Shown here piece after piece: positions 27,427 to 37,136 of a stretch of DNA of 49,347 bases. The stretch comes from Candidatus Woesearchaeota archaeon (lineage in GTDB: Archaea; Nanobdellota; Nanobdellia; Woesearchaeales; WJKL01). The stretch is from NCBI GenBank assembly GCA_014729675.1, contig WJJM01000062.1, positions 1 through 49,347 of the forward strand, given 5' to 3'. The translations under genes were made by a program, and so were the position numbers. How positions within the stretch are numbered: the first letter of the stretch is position 1; every line of letters starts with the position of its first letter. The notes under the pieces were generated by a model. It worked only from the letters and a program-made list of their open reading frames with translations, did no database searches and was not told where the DNA came from.

Positions 27427-28401
27427 TTAATATATCAATGGGCAGGATTGTTGTAATAATCTTTGATTGTCATCTGATATCTGGCCTGAAAAATCATTTA
27501 TCTGATTACATTCGTCTATGCTCTGGCAAGTTTGAAGATAATCAGATAAACCAATTGCATTGTTGCCGTAAAAAAAGCTACACTCTGGATCGTTGGTAAA
27601 ATGTTCAGAAAGTTCAGATTCTTTCTCTGCATAGATAGCTGCAATCAGCTTGTATTTTTCAAGAAGCTTGTTCATGTTGCAGTCATATGTTTCTTTGTCT
27701 TCTGAGAATATTGCTCCTAATTTTGTTGAGTCGTCTATTGTGAGGGAGGAATCTGAAGTTCCGTCTGAATCATAAAAAGTTATTGTTGAATCTGAAATGG
27801 ATACCTTGCTTACATCTTTGCCAGCTATATTAGATGGAATTGATGGATTTCCACTAAAACTTATCAATCTTTCTTTATCATGCCCTTCATCGTTTATGTT
27901 TGAGCATGTTGAATCGCACTGGATTGTTTCTATCTCCTCAGGAATCATCTCCAAAAAGTCTGTTGATTGTCGAGAATCATCAAAGATGTATCTAACAGTA
28001 GGAGAAGTAAGATAAAATAGATTAGCAACCTTAAATGGCTTGTTAAATACCTGTGTCCATGTTATGAGCTTTTGGCTTTCTATCTCAGAAGGAGCAAAGA
28101 CTATCTTTGTTGGAGTTGGCTTTCTTGCATCACCTATGGAATAAAATGACTCGTCTCCATCGCAGACAAACTGCATTGCAGCAGGAGAGGTTATGTCTAT
28201 CTCGTTTAATGCCTGCTCTTCAAGCTGGGCTCCTGAAAGTATAGGGTCAAGCTGCTTAAGCAAGGTTGCAGAAAGCCTTGTCTCTGAAACATCCTTCTGC
28301 TTATAGACTATGCCTATAAAGAAAAGAAGGATTATTGCTCCTGCTATCAGTATGAATATCCATGAAAACTGTATAGAAACTTGTGATTTTCTTATTGCCA
28401 T
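27427..28401 (-). CDS. Prepilin-like single-pass membrane protein (cluster member 14)
   Basis: MAIRKSQVSIQFSWIFILIAGAIILLFFIGIVY; overlaps the upstream gene by 10 nt. Confidence 0.65.
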   Translation of the reverse strand: MAIRKSQVSIQFSWIFILIAGAIILLFFIGIVYKQKDVSETRLSATLLKQLDPILSGAQLEEQALNEIDITSPAAMQFVCDGDESFYSIGDARKPTPTKIVFAPSEIESQKLITWTQVFNKPFKVANLFYLTSPTVRYIFDDSRQSTDFLEMIPEEIETIQCDSTCSNINDEGHDKERLISFSGNPSIPSNIAGKDVSKVSISDSTITFYDSDGTSDSSLTIDDSTKLGAIFSEDKETYDCNMNKLLEKYKLIAAIYAEKESELSEHFTNDPECSFFYGNNAIGLSDYLQTCQSIDECNQINDFSGQISDDNQRLLQQSCPLIY

Positions 28402-28913
28402 TCTGAAACCCTTGCTTTCTTTCCAAGGCCTTCGACTCGCAAGGTAATCCTTCCATTTATCGGCTCTACGCAGAGAGAGTTTAATTCGTCTTCAGGTGGA
28501 ATTTCCAAGTCAGGTGTTTTTATCTTTATATCTGCCCATGGCTCAAGCATAACATTTTGTGTGTATGACTCCCATGCGTCGCACATCAAGGCATTGTAAT
28601 CTTCATGAGCCTCATCGCAAACACCATTGGAAGGAAGTGAAGTGGTTCCGGGATCATACTTGTCAACAAAACAAACTTTTTCATATCTTGAAGGCAAAGA
28701 AAGCTCTACTTTTCTGACGGTTCCTGTATCCGGAGCTATGGTTCTTATCTCCCTTTCGAGCTCTTTCTGGAAATTTACAAGATTGACTCTTTCAGTCTCT
28801 CCGAGAAATCCTGAAATAGCCCTGTAGCCGTAGAGAAATATAAGGCCTGCCAGCACTATGGCCAGTATATAGATAAATATCTGCTGGGCCTGGGCTTTTC
28901 TGGAGGATCTCAT
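28392..28913 (-). CDS. Prepilin-like single-pass membrane protein (cluster member 15)
   Basis: MRSSRKAQAQQIFIYILAIVLAGLIFLYGYRAI; ATGA overlap with the giant gene. Confidence 0.65.
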   Translation of the reverse strand: MRSSRKAQAQQIFIYILAIVLAGLIFLYGYRAISGFLGETERVNLVNFQKELEREIRTIAPDTGTVRKVELSLPSRYEKVCFVDKYDPGTTSLPSNGVCDEAHEDYNALMCDAWESYTQNVMLEPWADIKIKTPDLEIPPEDELNSLCVEPINGRITLRVEGLGKKARVSEWQ

Positions 28914-31900
28914 TTTTTCTTTTCTTTCTTCTTTTTTATGATGTCTGAAAGCTCTTTGAATGTTTTTGAAGATTTTCCTTTTGTTATCTTGGATAAGCTC
29001 TCAAAAGCGCCTTTTGAAGGTTTTTCTTCCTGTTCCTTGGCTTTTTCCTTTTTTTCTGATTTTTGTTTTATCTCCTGTTTTTTAGATTTTGCCTTTTGTT
29101 TCAGTTCTGACAAGGAATGGAAAATATCTCTTACTCTTGCTTTTTGTTCAGAGCTGAGTTCTGATGGTGTTTCTTCAGGAGCTACTTTTTCTTTTATTAG
29201 AGAGGCTAATTTTTCAAACTCTTCTTTTTTCTTTGGAGAAACCTTTGTTATTTCTATCAATGAAGGGAGCTTTTTCCTTTTTCCTTTTATATGCTCTTCA
29301 GTCAGTTTAGCCAGCTTTTCAAACTCTTCTTTTTCCTGGGGGATCTTTATCTCTTCTGGCTTGATCTCTGCTTGCTTCAGCATCTTCTTTGGCTTGAATT
29401 TCTTAAAGGTTTTTGCTTTTGGTTCTTTCCACGGCTTCTCTTTTTCAGGCTTTTTCTCTTTTTCTTCTTCTGAAGCAAATTCTTCAAATATCTTCTCTCT
29501 TTTCTTTGTCTTTTCTGCAAGCCTTTTTCTCAGCCTTTCTAAAGCTGCTCCTCTCTTTTCTGGAGATGCTGGCTTTTTAGGAGCAGGCTTGGTCGATCTT
29601 GTAGGTGCTCCTGGCCTTAAAAGCATTTGAGGAGTTTTAGGCTTTGGAGCAGGCTTTTCTTTTGCCTGCATCTCATTATAGACAATAAACCCTGCTCCTG
29701 CGATTATCATAAGCAGTCCAAGTATAAAGAAAATTATTCCGAGAATACCTCCTGATTCAGGATAGTCTGTTGGGTCTACAGGATCTGTGCCTGCTTCAAT
29801 CTCTTCTCCATCATCCCAGCCGTCTCTGTCTGTGTCTGGGTTGTTAGGGTCAAGATAATCTCCTGTCCTTTTGAAATAATCATACTCTTCTTTGTTTGTC
29901 ATTCCGTCTTCGTCTTCGTCTTCATCGCCATCTAATATTCCATCTCTGTCTGTGTCTGGGTCTGTTGAGCTAAGTCCGGCTCTTGTCTCCCATGCATTGT
30001 CAAGATCATCATTGTCATCATCTTTCTGGGATTCTGAGCAGCCATCTTCATCTACTGATTCTCCTGAAGGTGTGTTCCCGCAAAGGTCTTCATCATCAGG
30101 AACCCCGTCATTATCTGCATCATCTATATTTGCAACTGTAGGGTCTGAGCCTGCAAGATACTCCTCATAATTGTTTACTCCGTCATTGTCAGGATCTCCG
30201 TCTCTTCCATTATCTCCATGAGGATCCCTTGAATCAAGCCCAAACCTGTTCTCCCAGTCATCAGGAAGACCGTCACCATCTGTATCTGATTGTGTATGTG
30301 CGCAGCCGTCGTCATCTACATCCATTCCGTAAGGAGTATCATCGCATTCATCCCTGCTGTCAGGAACTCCGTCCCCGTCTGAATCCTGGAAGTCTATTAT
30401 CTCTGAGCCGTTTGCCTGGTTGCCTACATTGTCAAATACTTTATAGCAGAACCTTTTCCTGGATGTTATTACCACTGGATTATTGTATGGATCATCAACT
30501 GCAGAGCATTCTGATTCTGGAGAGACTGTTGAATAGTATCTGTTTCCGCAGCCGCTGGCATCATTGCATCTGATAGTTACGTGGATGCCGTCTGATTTTG
30601 CCTCTTTGACTAAAGTTATTTCAGGAGGGTCTTTTTCCTGGCATTCTGTAGAGTTTGGGTCATTTACTGTAAAGCCGTCGCTTTGTATCGAGCTACTCCA
30701 GATGCCTGCTTTATCTTTTGCAGAAGCTTCTATTGTATAGCTTGCTCCGATAGAAAGATTAAGGTCTTCTATGCTTGGAGTTGAGGATGATGTTGTTGTC
30801 CATCCGATTATCTGCTCTGAATCAGAAGACCTGAGTATAGTGTAATTATAGCCATCTATTGAGGATACATTGTCTGAAGCATAAAATTCAGGATGTATCT
30901 CCTCTGTGCTGCAGGTGTATTCCCCGTCATCTATCTCGTCCATTACAGGCGGGGACTGGTCTATCTTGAATTCTATATTTGCATTTCTAACTACAGAATA
31001 AGGCACTCCAAATTCACATCTTAAAGGGAATGTATATGAGCCCTCTTCTAGTGTCTTTGGCTCAGAATGTTCTGTTGAGCCTGTATCTGTAAATTCACTC
31101 CAGTCCGGACCTTGCTTATATTCACAGAAAGCGTCCTTGTTTGTTCTGGCTTCTAAGATAACATCTGTTTCGCCTATTGTCTCATTAGGCAGCAAGGAAT
31201 CAGAAAATATCTTCCCTGCTATGCTGAAATTGACACTAAATGATATTTCTGAGGTGTTTGATATGTCTCCTGCTCCATTTTCACAGCTGACATTATAGTG
31301 GTGTTCTTTACTGTCATCATCTGCTGTCAGGCTTATCTCTACCTGATGGGGCTTTTTAAATTTATTCTCATCCCAGCCAGGAAATTTATTGCCCATATTC
31401 TCATAAGCGGAGGCTGCATTGCTGAACCTGCAGATGGTCCTGTCATCAGTAGCCACAATAAGATTGACTGAGTTTCCCTGGATAACTGGATCAGGATCTG
31501 CATATGCTGAAAGGATCTCAGGAGTTGTATTGTCATATTCTATAAGGAAAACAGCTGGAACCTGGTTTACATAACCAAGAGAATCTTTGCATTTTACATG
31601 CATCCTGTAGTCTGGGTCTGTCGGAGTTGCCTTATCAAAATCAGTGATCCTGTGCCTATGGTCTGAAAGAGGGGTAAAGAAATTTTCTTGAAGAAGGACC
31701 TGATCAAAATCAAAGTTTGTTCCAGCGTATTTGCAGAATGCTGTCTCTTTTGTAGTGTTTATGACAACATCAAATACTGGTTGATTGGACACTCCAAAAC
31801 TAGGCTCAACAAGATGGATGCCTACTGGCTCATCTATCCTTATTATCCCGCAGTTTACAATCTCTTCATTCCCCCCATTGTCTTCTGAAGCATAACAGAG

Positions 31901-34900
31901 CTTTGTGCTGTTATCAAGAGTCAAAAGTTCAAGAGTAATGTTTTCAGGGCTGCAATCTGGCTCATCTTTTTCTACAAGACAATACATTGTTTCATAGCAG
32001 CCAAAAGAACTGGTAAGAGGGTCATCGCATTCAAAGCTTACATTGACATCTTTGTTGCTTGCAAATACCCATGCAGACTGGTTGGTGCTGAAAGATGTGT
32101 CTCCTTTAAGATAGACTGTTGTATCTGGAGCAAGCTGGTCTATGGTGAAATAAAAAGGCTTGCTGTCTTCAGCCTGGTTAGATATTGCAGTGCAGACAGC
32201 CCTATAATTAGAATAATGCCTGTTTTTATCAAGAGTCTGCTCTGTTGAATGAGATGTGGAATCCGAATCTGGAGTAAATGATTCTACATTCAGCTCATTT
32301 TGATTCTCATATTTTACAAGCCTGCAGGATGACTTATCTTCAGTGGTTATATTGAACCGAATATCTTCATCTGCAATCGCACCTGTTGGCGAAACTATCG
32401 TTATAAGTTTGAAAGCATCTACATCTATAAAATCTATTGTCTCTGTGTTGGCATTTCCAAGTTCGTCTTCGCATGTTACCTCATACATATAATAGCTGTC
32501 TTCTTTTCTGTATTTCTGCTCAAGCCATTCTATCTGCTTGCCCGATATCAAAGTGTCTGTATCTCCTGTATAAAGGTCAGTCAGTGTATCTTTGCATGTA
32601 GCATCTTCATTTAATGTTATGTTGAATATTATATCCGAGTATATCGCTCCTTCTGTTTCAGTTACATTTTCATCTACATTGTATGTTATATTGATATCAG
32701 GAGGCATCGTATCCACAAATATAGTCATGTTTTGGACCTGTTCCAGATTGCTGTAGTCATCTTTTGAGTAAAACCTAAGATTGTATTTTGTTCCTACAGC
32801 TGAAAAACTAAAGCCGTCGCTCTCTATCTCACTAGCACTAAGCTCAAAAGAGGATGTTTCCGGATCAAACTCTCTCTCTTTGAAACTGCAGCACCTTTCA
32901 TCCTCTATCTTGTTTAAGCAGTAATAAAACTTGTTAGCGTCTTCTGAAGAAGTAAAGATGATTGAATTCTCAGATGTCAGCTGGATGTATCTTTCAGGAG
33001 GAACAGTTACAGGAGATGTTGTATCTTTATCACAGGTATCTCCACTAAACTCCATGCAATCCGATGTCCCATTATAATCTCCGTCTTTATAGCATCTTTC
33101 TACTCCTGAATTGTCAGGGTCGCCCCATCTGCATTTTCCCAGGCCACAGACATCATCTGAAGGAATCAATATTTCAGGTATGTCGTCTGAACCGCATCCA
33201 GAGAGGGTGAATTCATTGTTTCCTATGCATTCTGTCTGGTTTTCATAGTGTCTGCATGTAGTTTCTGAATCGCAGGATTTGCAGGATGTTCTTTCACGGT
33301 TTGAATAACATGCCCCTAATTTGCCGCAGACATCCGGGGTGCAGCCTATATTTCCAAACACTTCTGCTTCTGGAGAGCATCTGTAGCATTGGTCTGATCC
33401 TGTATAGTTTTCCTGATAGCAGAACCCTTTTCCAAAGAAATCATATTCTGACTGCTGCCATAGGCATTCATCTCCATTGCCTGCAATGCAATTATCATGA
33501 TCACATGCTGACTTTGAGTCATAATCAAAACAAGTCATATCAGTGCAGTTATAGCATGCATCTATTGTAGTTTTGGAATGATCATAATAGCAGAAATTTT
33601 TATCGTTCTCTCCCAGACAAAGGTCTTGGGCAAAATAAAGTCCAAAAGGCAAAGCGCCTTGTACCTCAGGATGGCACATACCTACATCCTTGCAGAAAGT
33701 AACTCCGCTTGGATTCGGACCTGAACAAAAATGAGTTGAGCTTTCATCAGAACAGTCTGCTGGATTTCCTTTTTCATTTACATCTGCAGGAATCACTTTG
33801 TTTTCAACTGTGCATCTTTTCCTGTAATAATTCCCGTCACAGAACTCCCTTGAATAGTCTCCAAGCCAAAGATGGAACTTTCCTTCGCATGACTTGTTTC
33901 CAAGTGTTATGGATGTATCTTCTGGAGTAGAGTTTCTGAGTATTAAATTGTAATAGACTGCTTTGACCTTGTAAGTATATTGCTGGCTCCATTCAAGATC
34001 CACTTCATCTTTATATGAATCTGCATTGCCTGAGATGAATGTAAGAACCTCATCATCTCTTAAGATGTAATATCCTTCAATATTATTGCATCCAGGGGGT
34101 GTCCAGCTGAGAGATACAGCTTTTTTGCCTGGATCATGGTCTGCATTAAATTCTGTAGGCGGAGGAGAGTTGCACTGCTGCTCTGAAAGACAGGCGCATT
34201 CTGAAAATATAGGTTCAAGAGCTATATCTTTTGTTTTCCTATCTCCTGGAGAAACACCCTCTATTGTTTCTGAATGATCCACATATGTTCCTGGTTTCTT
34301 TACTGTAATCTCGAGATCTGTTTCCTGGGAAATCTTAGGCTGCACAAGATAGTTTCCATTTGGGATTTGGGAATAAGCATATTTGTTGTTTATGATTATC
34401 TGAGCTCCGATAACAGGATTCCCTGTTTCTTTGTCTGTTATCTCTCCTGAAATAGTGGTCAATGGGGTAGGAACAAGAACAAGATTAACAACAGGGTTAT
34501 TTTCAGAAGATACTTCTGCTGTAGAAGAATCAGGCCCATAGTTTGCTTTTGAAGCAGTCACAGTATATGTTCCATATGGGGCTTGTTTTGAATAGCTTCC
34601 ATCTGCTTCAGATATCACTTTTGTCTGATAGCCTGAGCGTTCTATGGAAACTTCTGCAGAACCTATTGGATTGCCCTGCGGGCCTGATATAGTTCCAGAT
34701 ATGGTTCCTGTATCTGCAGCTGCAAGTTCTATGGCCGCAGAATTTGTTCCAGCAGTTATATCCATATTGATGGACTTTGTATCATATCCATCTTTTGAAG
34801 CAGTAATTGTTCTTAATCCCTGCCCTATATCTAAAGAGCACTGTCCGTTTGAGTCGGTTGTGCATGATTCTCCATCTGCCTCTACTGTTGCCTGAGGAAT

Positions 34901-35305
34901 AGATGTTGTTTGATCTGTTTTTGTTACAGTTACTGTCAATGATGTTGTCTCATATGTTAAAGGCTGGCAAAAATCATCTGATTCGCAGTCTTCTTCAGGA
35001 GAAGGTATGAAGCTCATATAAAGCCCTCTAGAAGAGCACTCATCAGAACAATCTAATTGGTCTTGAGCTATAAAACAATAGTTTTCGTCTGTATTGCTTA
35101 TGCATACACAGCAGCCAGGCTGGCATTGGGGAAAATTCAAGCATGACCCTTGCTCTGCAGCCCCATATTCGCAGTCTTCAGGAGCATCCACAAGATTGCA
35201 TGTATCAAGACAGCAGTATTGTTCATCCTGAGAATAAACTGCTGAAACTAAGAATATAAGAGAAACTACTATAAATATCACAAAACTCCCTTGTTTAAGC
35301 TTCAT
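28910..35305 (-). CDS. Giant (~2131 aa) secreted modular protein with C-terminal TM anchor and K/E-rich cytoplasmic tail
   Basis: Signal peptide MKLKQGSFVIFIVVSLIFLVSAVYS; three carboxypeptidase-regulatory-like repeats (about 34.2-34.95 kb), FN3-like segment, Cys-rich and Ig-like regions, TSP3-like DxDxDG repeats (about 29.76-30.39 kb), TM GGILGIIFFILGLLMIIAGAGFIVYN, charged tail. Start at MKLKQGSF (35305) after GGGGTAAT. Confidence 0.85.
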   Translation of the reverse strand: MKLKQGSFVIFIVVSLIFLVSAVYSQDEQYCCLDTCNLVDAPEDCEYGAAEQGSCLNFPQCQPGCCVCISNTDENYCFIAQDQLDCSDECSSRGLYMSFIPSPEEDCESDDFCQPLTYETTSLTVTVTKTDQTTSIPQATVEADGESCTTDSNGQCSLDIGQGLRTITASKDGYDTKSINMDITAGTNSAAIELAAADTGTISGTISGPQGNPIGSAEVSIERSGYQTKVISEADGSYSKQAPYGTYTVTASKANYGPDSSTAEVSSENNPVVNLVLVPTPLTTISGEITDKETGNPVIGAQIIINNKYAYSQIPNGNYLVQPKISQETDLEITVKKPGTYVDHSETIEGVSPGDRKTKDIALEPIFSECACLSEQQCNSPPPTEFNADHDPGKKAVSLSWTPPGCNNIEGYYILRDDEVLTFISGNADSYKDEVDLEWSQQYTYKVKAVYYNLILRNSTPEDTSITLGNKSCEGKFHLWLGDYSREFCDGNYYRKRCTVENKVIPADVNEKGNPADCSDESSTHFCSGPNPSGVTFCKDVGMCHPEVQGALPFGLYFAQDLCLGENDKNFCYYDHSKTTIDACYNCTDMTCFDYDSKSACDHDNCIAGNGDECLWQQSEYDFFGKGFCYQENYTGSDQCYRCSPEAEVFGNIGCTPDVCGKLGACYSNRERTSCKSCDSETTCRHYENQTECIGNNEFTLSGCGSDDIPEILIPSDDVCGLGKCRWGDPDNSGVERCYKDGDYNGTSDCMEFSGDTCDKDTTSPVTVPPERYIQLTSENSIIFTSSEDANKFYYCLNKIEDERCCSFKEREFDPETSSFELSASEIESDGFSFSAVGTKYNLRFYSKDDYSNLEQVQNMTIFVDTMPPDINITYNVDENVTETEGAIYSDIIFNITLNEDATCKDTLTDLYTGDTDTLISGKQIEWLEQKYRKEDSYYMYEVTCEDELGNANTETIDFIDVDAFKLITIVSPTGAIADEDIRFNITTEDKSSCRLVKYENQNELNVESFTPDSDSTSHSTEQTLDKNRHYSNYRAVCTAISNQAEDSKPFYFTIDQLAPDTTVYLKGDTSFSTNQSAWVFASNKDVNVSFECDDPLTSSFGCYETMYCLVEKDEPDCSPENITLELLTLDNSTKLCYASEDNGGNEEIVNCGIIRIDEPVGIHLVEPSFGVSNQPVFDVVINTTKETAFCKYAGTNFDFDQVLLQENFFTPLSDHRHRITDFDKATPTDPDYRMHVKCKDSLGYVNQVPAVFLIEYDNTTPEILSAYADPDPVIQGNSVNLIVATDDRTICRFSNAASAYENMGNKFPGWDENKFKKPHQVEISLTADDDSKEHHYNVSCENGAGDISNTSEISFSVNFSIAGKIFSDSLLPNETIGETDVILEARTNKDAFCEYKQGPDWSEFTDTGSTEHSEPKTLEEGSYTFPLRCEFGVPYSVVRNANIEFKIDQSPPVMDEIDDGEYTCSTEEIHPEFYASDNVSSIDGYNYTILRSSDSEQIIGWTTTSSSTPSIEDLNLSIGASYTIEASAKDKAGIWSSSIQSDGFTVNDPNSTECQEKDPPEITLVKEAKSDGIHVTIRCNDASGCGNRYYSTVSPESECSAVDDPYNNPVVITSRKRFCYKVFDNVGNQANGSEIIDFQDSDGDGVPDSRDECDDTPYGMDVDDDGCAHTQSDTDGDGLPDDWENRFGLDSRDPHGDNGRDGDPDNDGVNNYEEYLAGSDPTVANIDDADNDGVPDDEDLCGNTPSGESVDEDGCSESQKDDDNDDLDNAWETRAGLSSTDPDTDRDGILDGDEDEDEDGMTNKEEYDYFKRTGDYLDPNNPDTDRDGWDDGEEIEAGTDPVDPTDYPESGGILGIIFFILGLLMIIAGAGFIVYNEMQAKEKPAPKPKTPQMLLRPGAPTRSTKPAPKKPASPEKRGAALERLRKRLAEKTKKREKIFEEFASEEEKEKKPEKEKPWKEPKAKTFKKFKPKKMLKQAEIKPEEIKIPQEKEEFEKLAKLTEEHIKGKRKKLPSLIEITKVSPKKKEEFEKLASLIKEKVAPEETPSELSSEQKARVRDIFHSLSELKQKAKSKKQEIKQKSEKKEKAKEQEEKPSKGAFESLSKITKGKSSKTFKELSDIIKKKKEKKK

Positions 35306-35360
35306 ATTACCCCTTTTTTCTGTGTTTCTATTATTAGTTGGCATTTTCATTTAAAAATCT

Positions 35361-37100
35361 TTAGGTTTCAGATTCTACGCATATGTTATTTTGACATGTC
35401 CCTTCAAAGATTCCGTCAAGGTCATCATCACAATAGGCTATATTCCATTCTTCTTCCCAGGATCTTCCTCCACTATAACAGCCGCATTTGTCATCTTCAT
35501 CTAGGTCAGTATTTTTTGACACTCTTGCGCTTGGACAATAGACACATCCAAGGCACCAGCTGTCATTTATTCCATTATCATCTGTATCTGCATATTCGTA
35601 TTTTTCTGTTCCATTGCATTTTTCATCTGCATTGCAGGAATCAGAAGTCGCAGGATCATGGATACAAACATCTGATGGCTCTTCCATGCATAAATCTGAG
35701 CAATGATCCGCAGTGATTCCATTTGAGCAACTGTCTAATAATGTCCCTTGCTGTTTATCATTGCAGACAGGAGAAGATCCGCATTCTTCTAGGCAAACAA
35801 CTCCATCTGTCTTTTTTGAAGAGCATACCATAAACCTTACTTCCTGGTAATCTTCTAAGCCTTGATTTATTTCTGAAACTGAAAAATTTGTCTTTTGGAT
35901 TCCTGCATCACCATCATTGAAATCGCCAGTTAATCCGGGGGAGTCTCTTAACAATTCTACATATCCTGTAGAAGTAACTAATCCTCCTGCAATAAGTTTA
36001 TTGTTTTTCCATCCTCCTTTGACTGAAAAGACTATGTTGTCTTCATCAGGATCTGCTGCTTTTAGGTTGAATGTTATGTTTTCTTCTGGCCTTGCAAGAT
36101 AATCATACTCATCTGTGTCTGACTTGTTTATATAATCCAAAACAGGAGGCCTGTTTATCCTTGCAAACCTAAATGCAAATTGCTCAGCGCCTATCCTTGA
36201 AAAGGAATCGTTTATTATGATAATATCATGATTTTGCTTTTCTTCTTTGTATATTCTTGCGCCAGGAATCAGGTCCCTAAAAGATAGGATAATTTTTTCG
36301 TCTTTTGGAGATTCAAAATATCCAGAAGAGGAATTTTTTATAATATCAAAATCAGGGAATGAATTGTCATAGCTTATGGAATTTGATGCAGCCTTGAATA
36401 TCTTTTTTAGCCTTATCCTTGATGTTGCTGAATACTCTGCTATTGTGGTTATCGGCTTTTGGCCATGCTTATGGAATGTTACCGGATATTCAGTTATTGC
36501 TGTTATATCTCTCTCGCCTATGGTTATATTTGTGGAAGGGGTTCCTGCAGTGATGTTATAAGATGGAATTATTGCCTGTAATGTATCAAAATCAGTGCAT
36601 TTTGTAAGATTGTCATCTATATATTGTTGAAGGTCTGAGATTGCTATCTCTTCAAAGTCTTTGTAGTTATCAGTATTTGTATTTATATTTCCGAATGAAT
36701 GGATATTGCCCAGGGCAACTGTATCCAGATCATATCTGCAATATGCAGGAGGATTGTAATGATTATTGCAAGGATACCAAGGGGGAACTTTTGGGACTGA
36801 GCGGATGAAATACATTATCCCTTCTTCTGTTATATCATAATCCTCATCATAGATATAGCCTCCATTTTCCCCTATGATCTTTATGCCTTCTTCCATCGTG
36901 GCCTTAAGGCAGAGAGAGGTGTAATATTTGAAAGGGTCTGTCTGAAGGGCATCTGACAATGATTTTTCTGCTGTTTCCTGCAATGCAGTTTCTTTTGCCT
37001 GATTCACAAAATAAAATACCAGACCAAATATCAAAAGGATAAACATTCCAAGTATTATGAACATAGTCAGCTGTCCTTTTTTTGTTAATCTGTTAACCAT
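35361..37100 (-). CDS. 579-aa prepilin-like membrane-anchored protein with cadherin/Ig-like and Cys-rich regions
   Basis: N-terminus MVNRLTKKGQLTMFIILGMFILLIFGLVFYF; LKAADPDEDNIVFSV; Cys-rich C-terminus with DDDLDGIFEG. Confidence 0.7.
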   Translation of the reverse strand: MVNRLTKKGQLTMFIILGMFILLIFGLVFYFVNQAKETALQETAEKSLSDALQTDPFKYYTSLCLKATMEEGIKIIGENGGYIYDEDYDITEEGIMYFIRSVPKVPPWYPCNNHYNPPAYCRYDLDTVALGNIHSFGNINTNTDNYKDFEEIAISDLQQYIDDNLTKCTDFDTLQAIIPSYNITAGTPSTNITIGERDITAITEYPVTFHKHGQKPITTIAEYSATSRIRLKKIFKAASNSISYDNSFPDFDIIKNSSSGYFESPKDEKIILSFRDLIPGARIYKEEKQNHDIIIINDSFSRIGAEQFAFRFARINRPPVLDYINKSDTDEYDYLARPEENITFNLKAADPDEDNIVFSVKGGWKNNKLIAGGLVTSTGYVELLRDSPGLTGDFNDGDAGIQKTNFSVSEINQGLEDYQEVRFMVCSSKKTDGVVCLEECGSSPVCNDKQQGTLLDSCSNGITADHCSDLCMEEPSDVCIHDPATSDSCNADEKCNGTEKYEYADTDDNGINDSWCLGCVYCPSARVSKNTDLDEDDKCGCYSGGRSWEEEWNIAYCDDDLDGIFEGTCQNNICVESET

Positions 37101-37136
37101 TTTTAGTTATTTTTTCTTTTTTGTTAATGTGTTAAT
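37084..37136. promoter_or_regulatory. Operator-like module copy A: GTTAATCTGTTAAC and GTTAATGTGTTAAT
   Basis: Half-sites at 37084/37092 and 37123/37131; 39 bp between site starts; overlaps start of the 35361..37100 gene. Confidence 0.6.

Noticed and set aside
28938-29630. 230-aa plus-strand ORF (MMSESSLNVFEDFPF...)
   Set aside because: Antisense shadow of the K/E-rich tail of the giant gene; F/S-rich composition is the expected complement.
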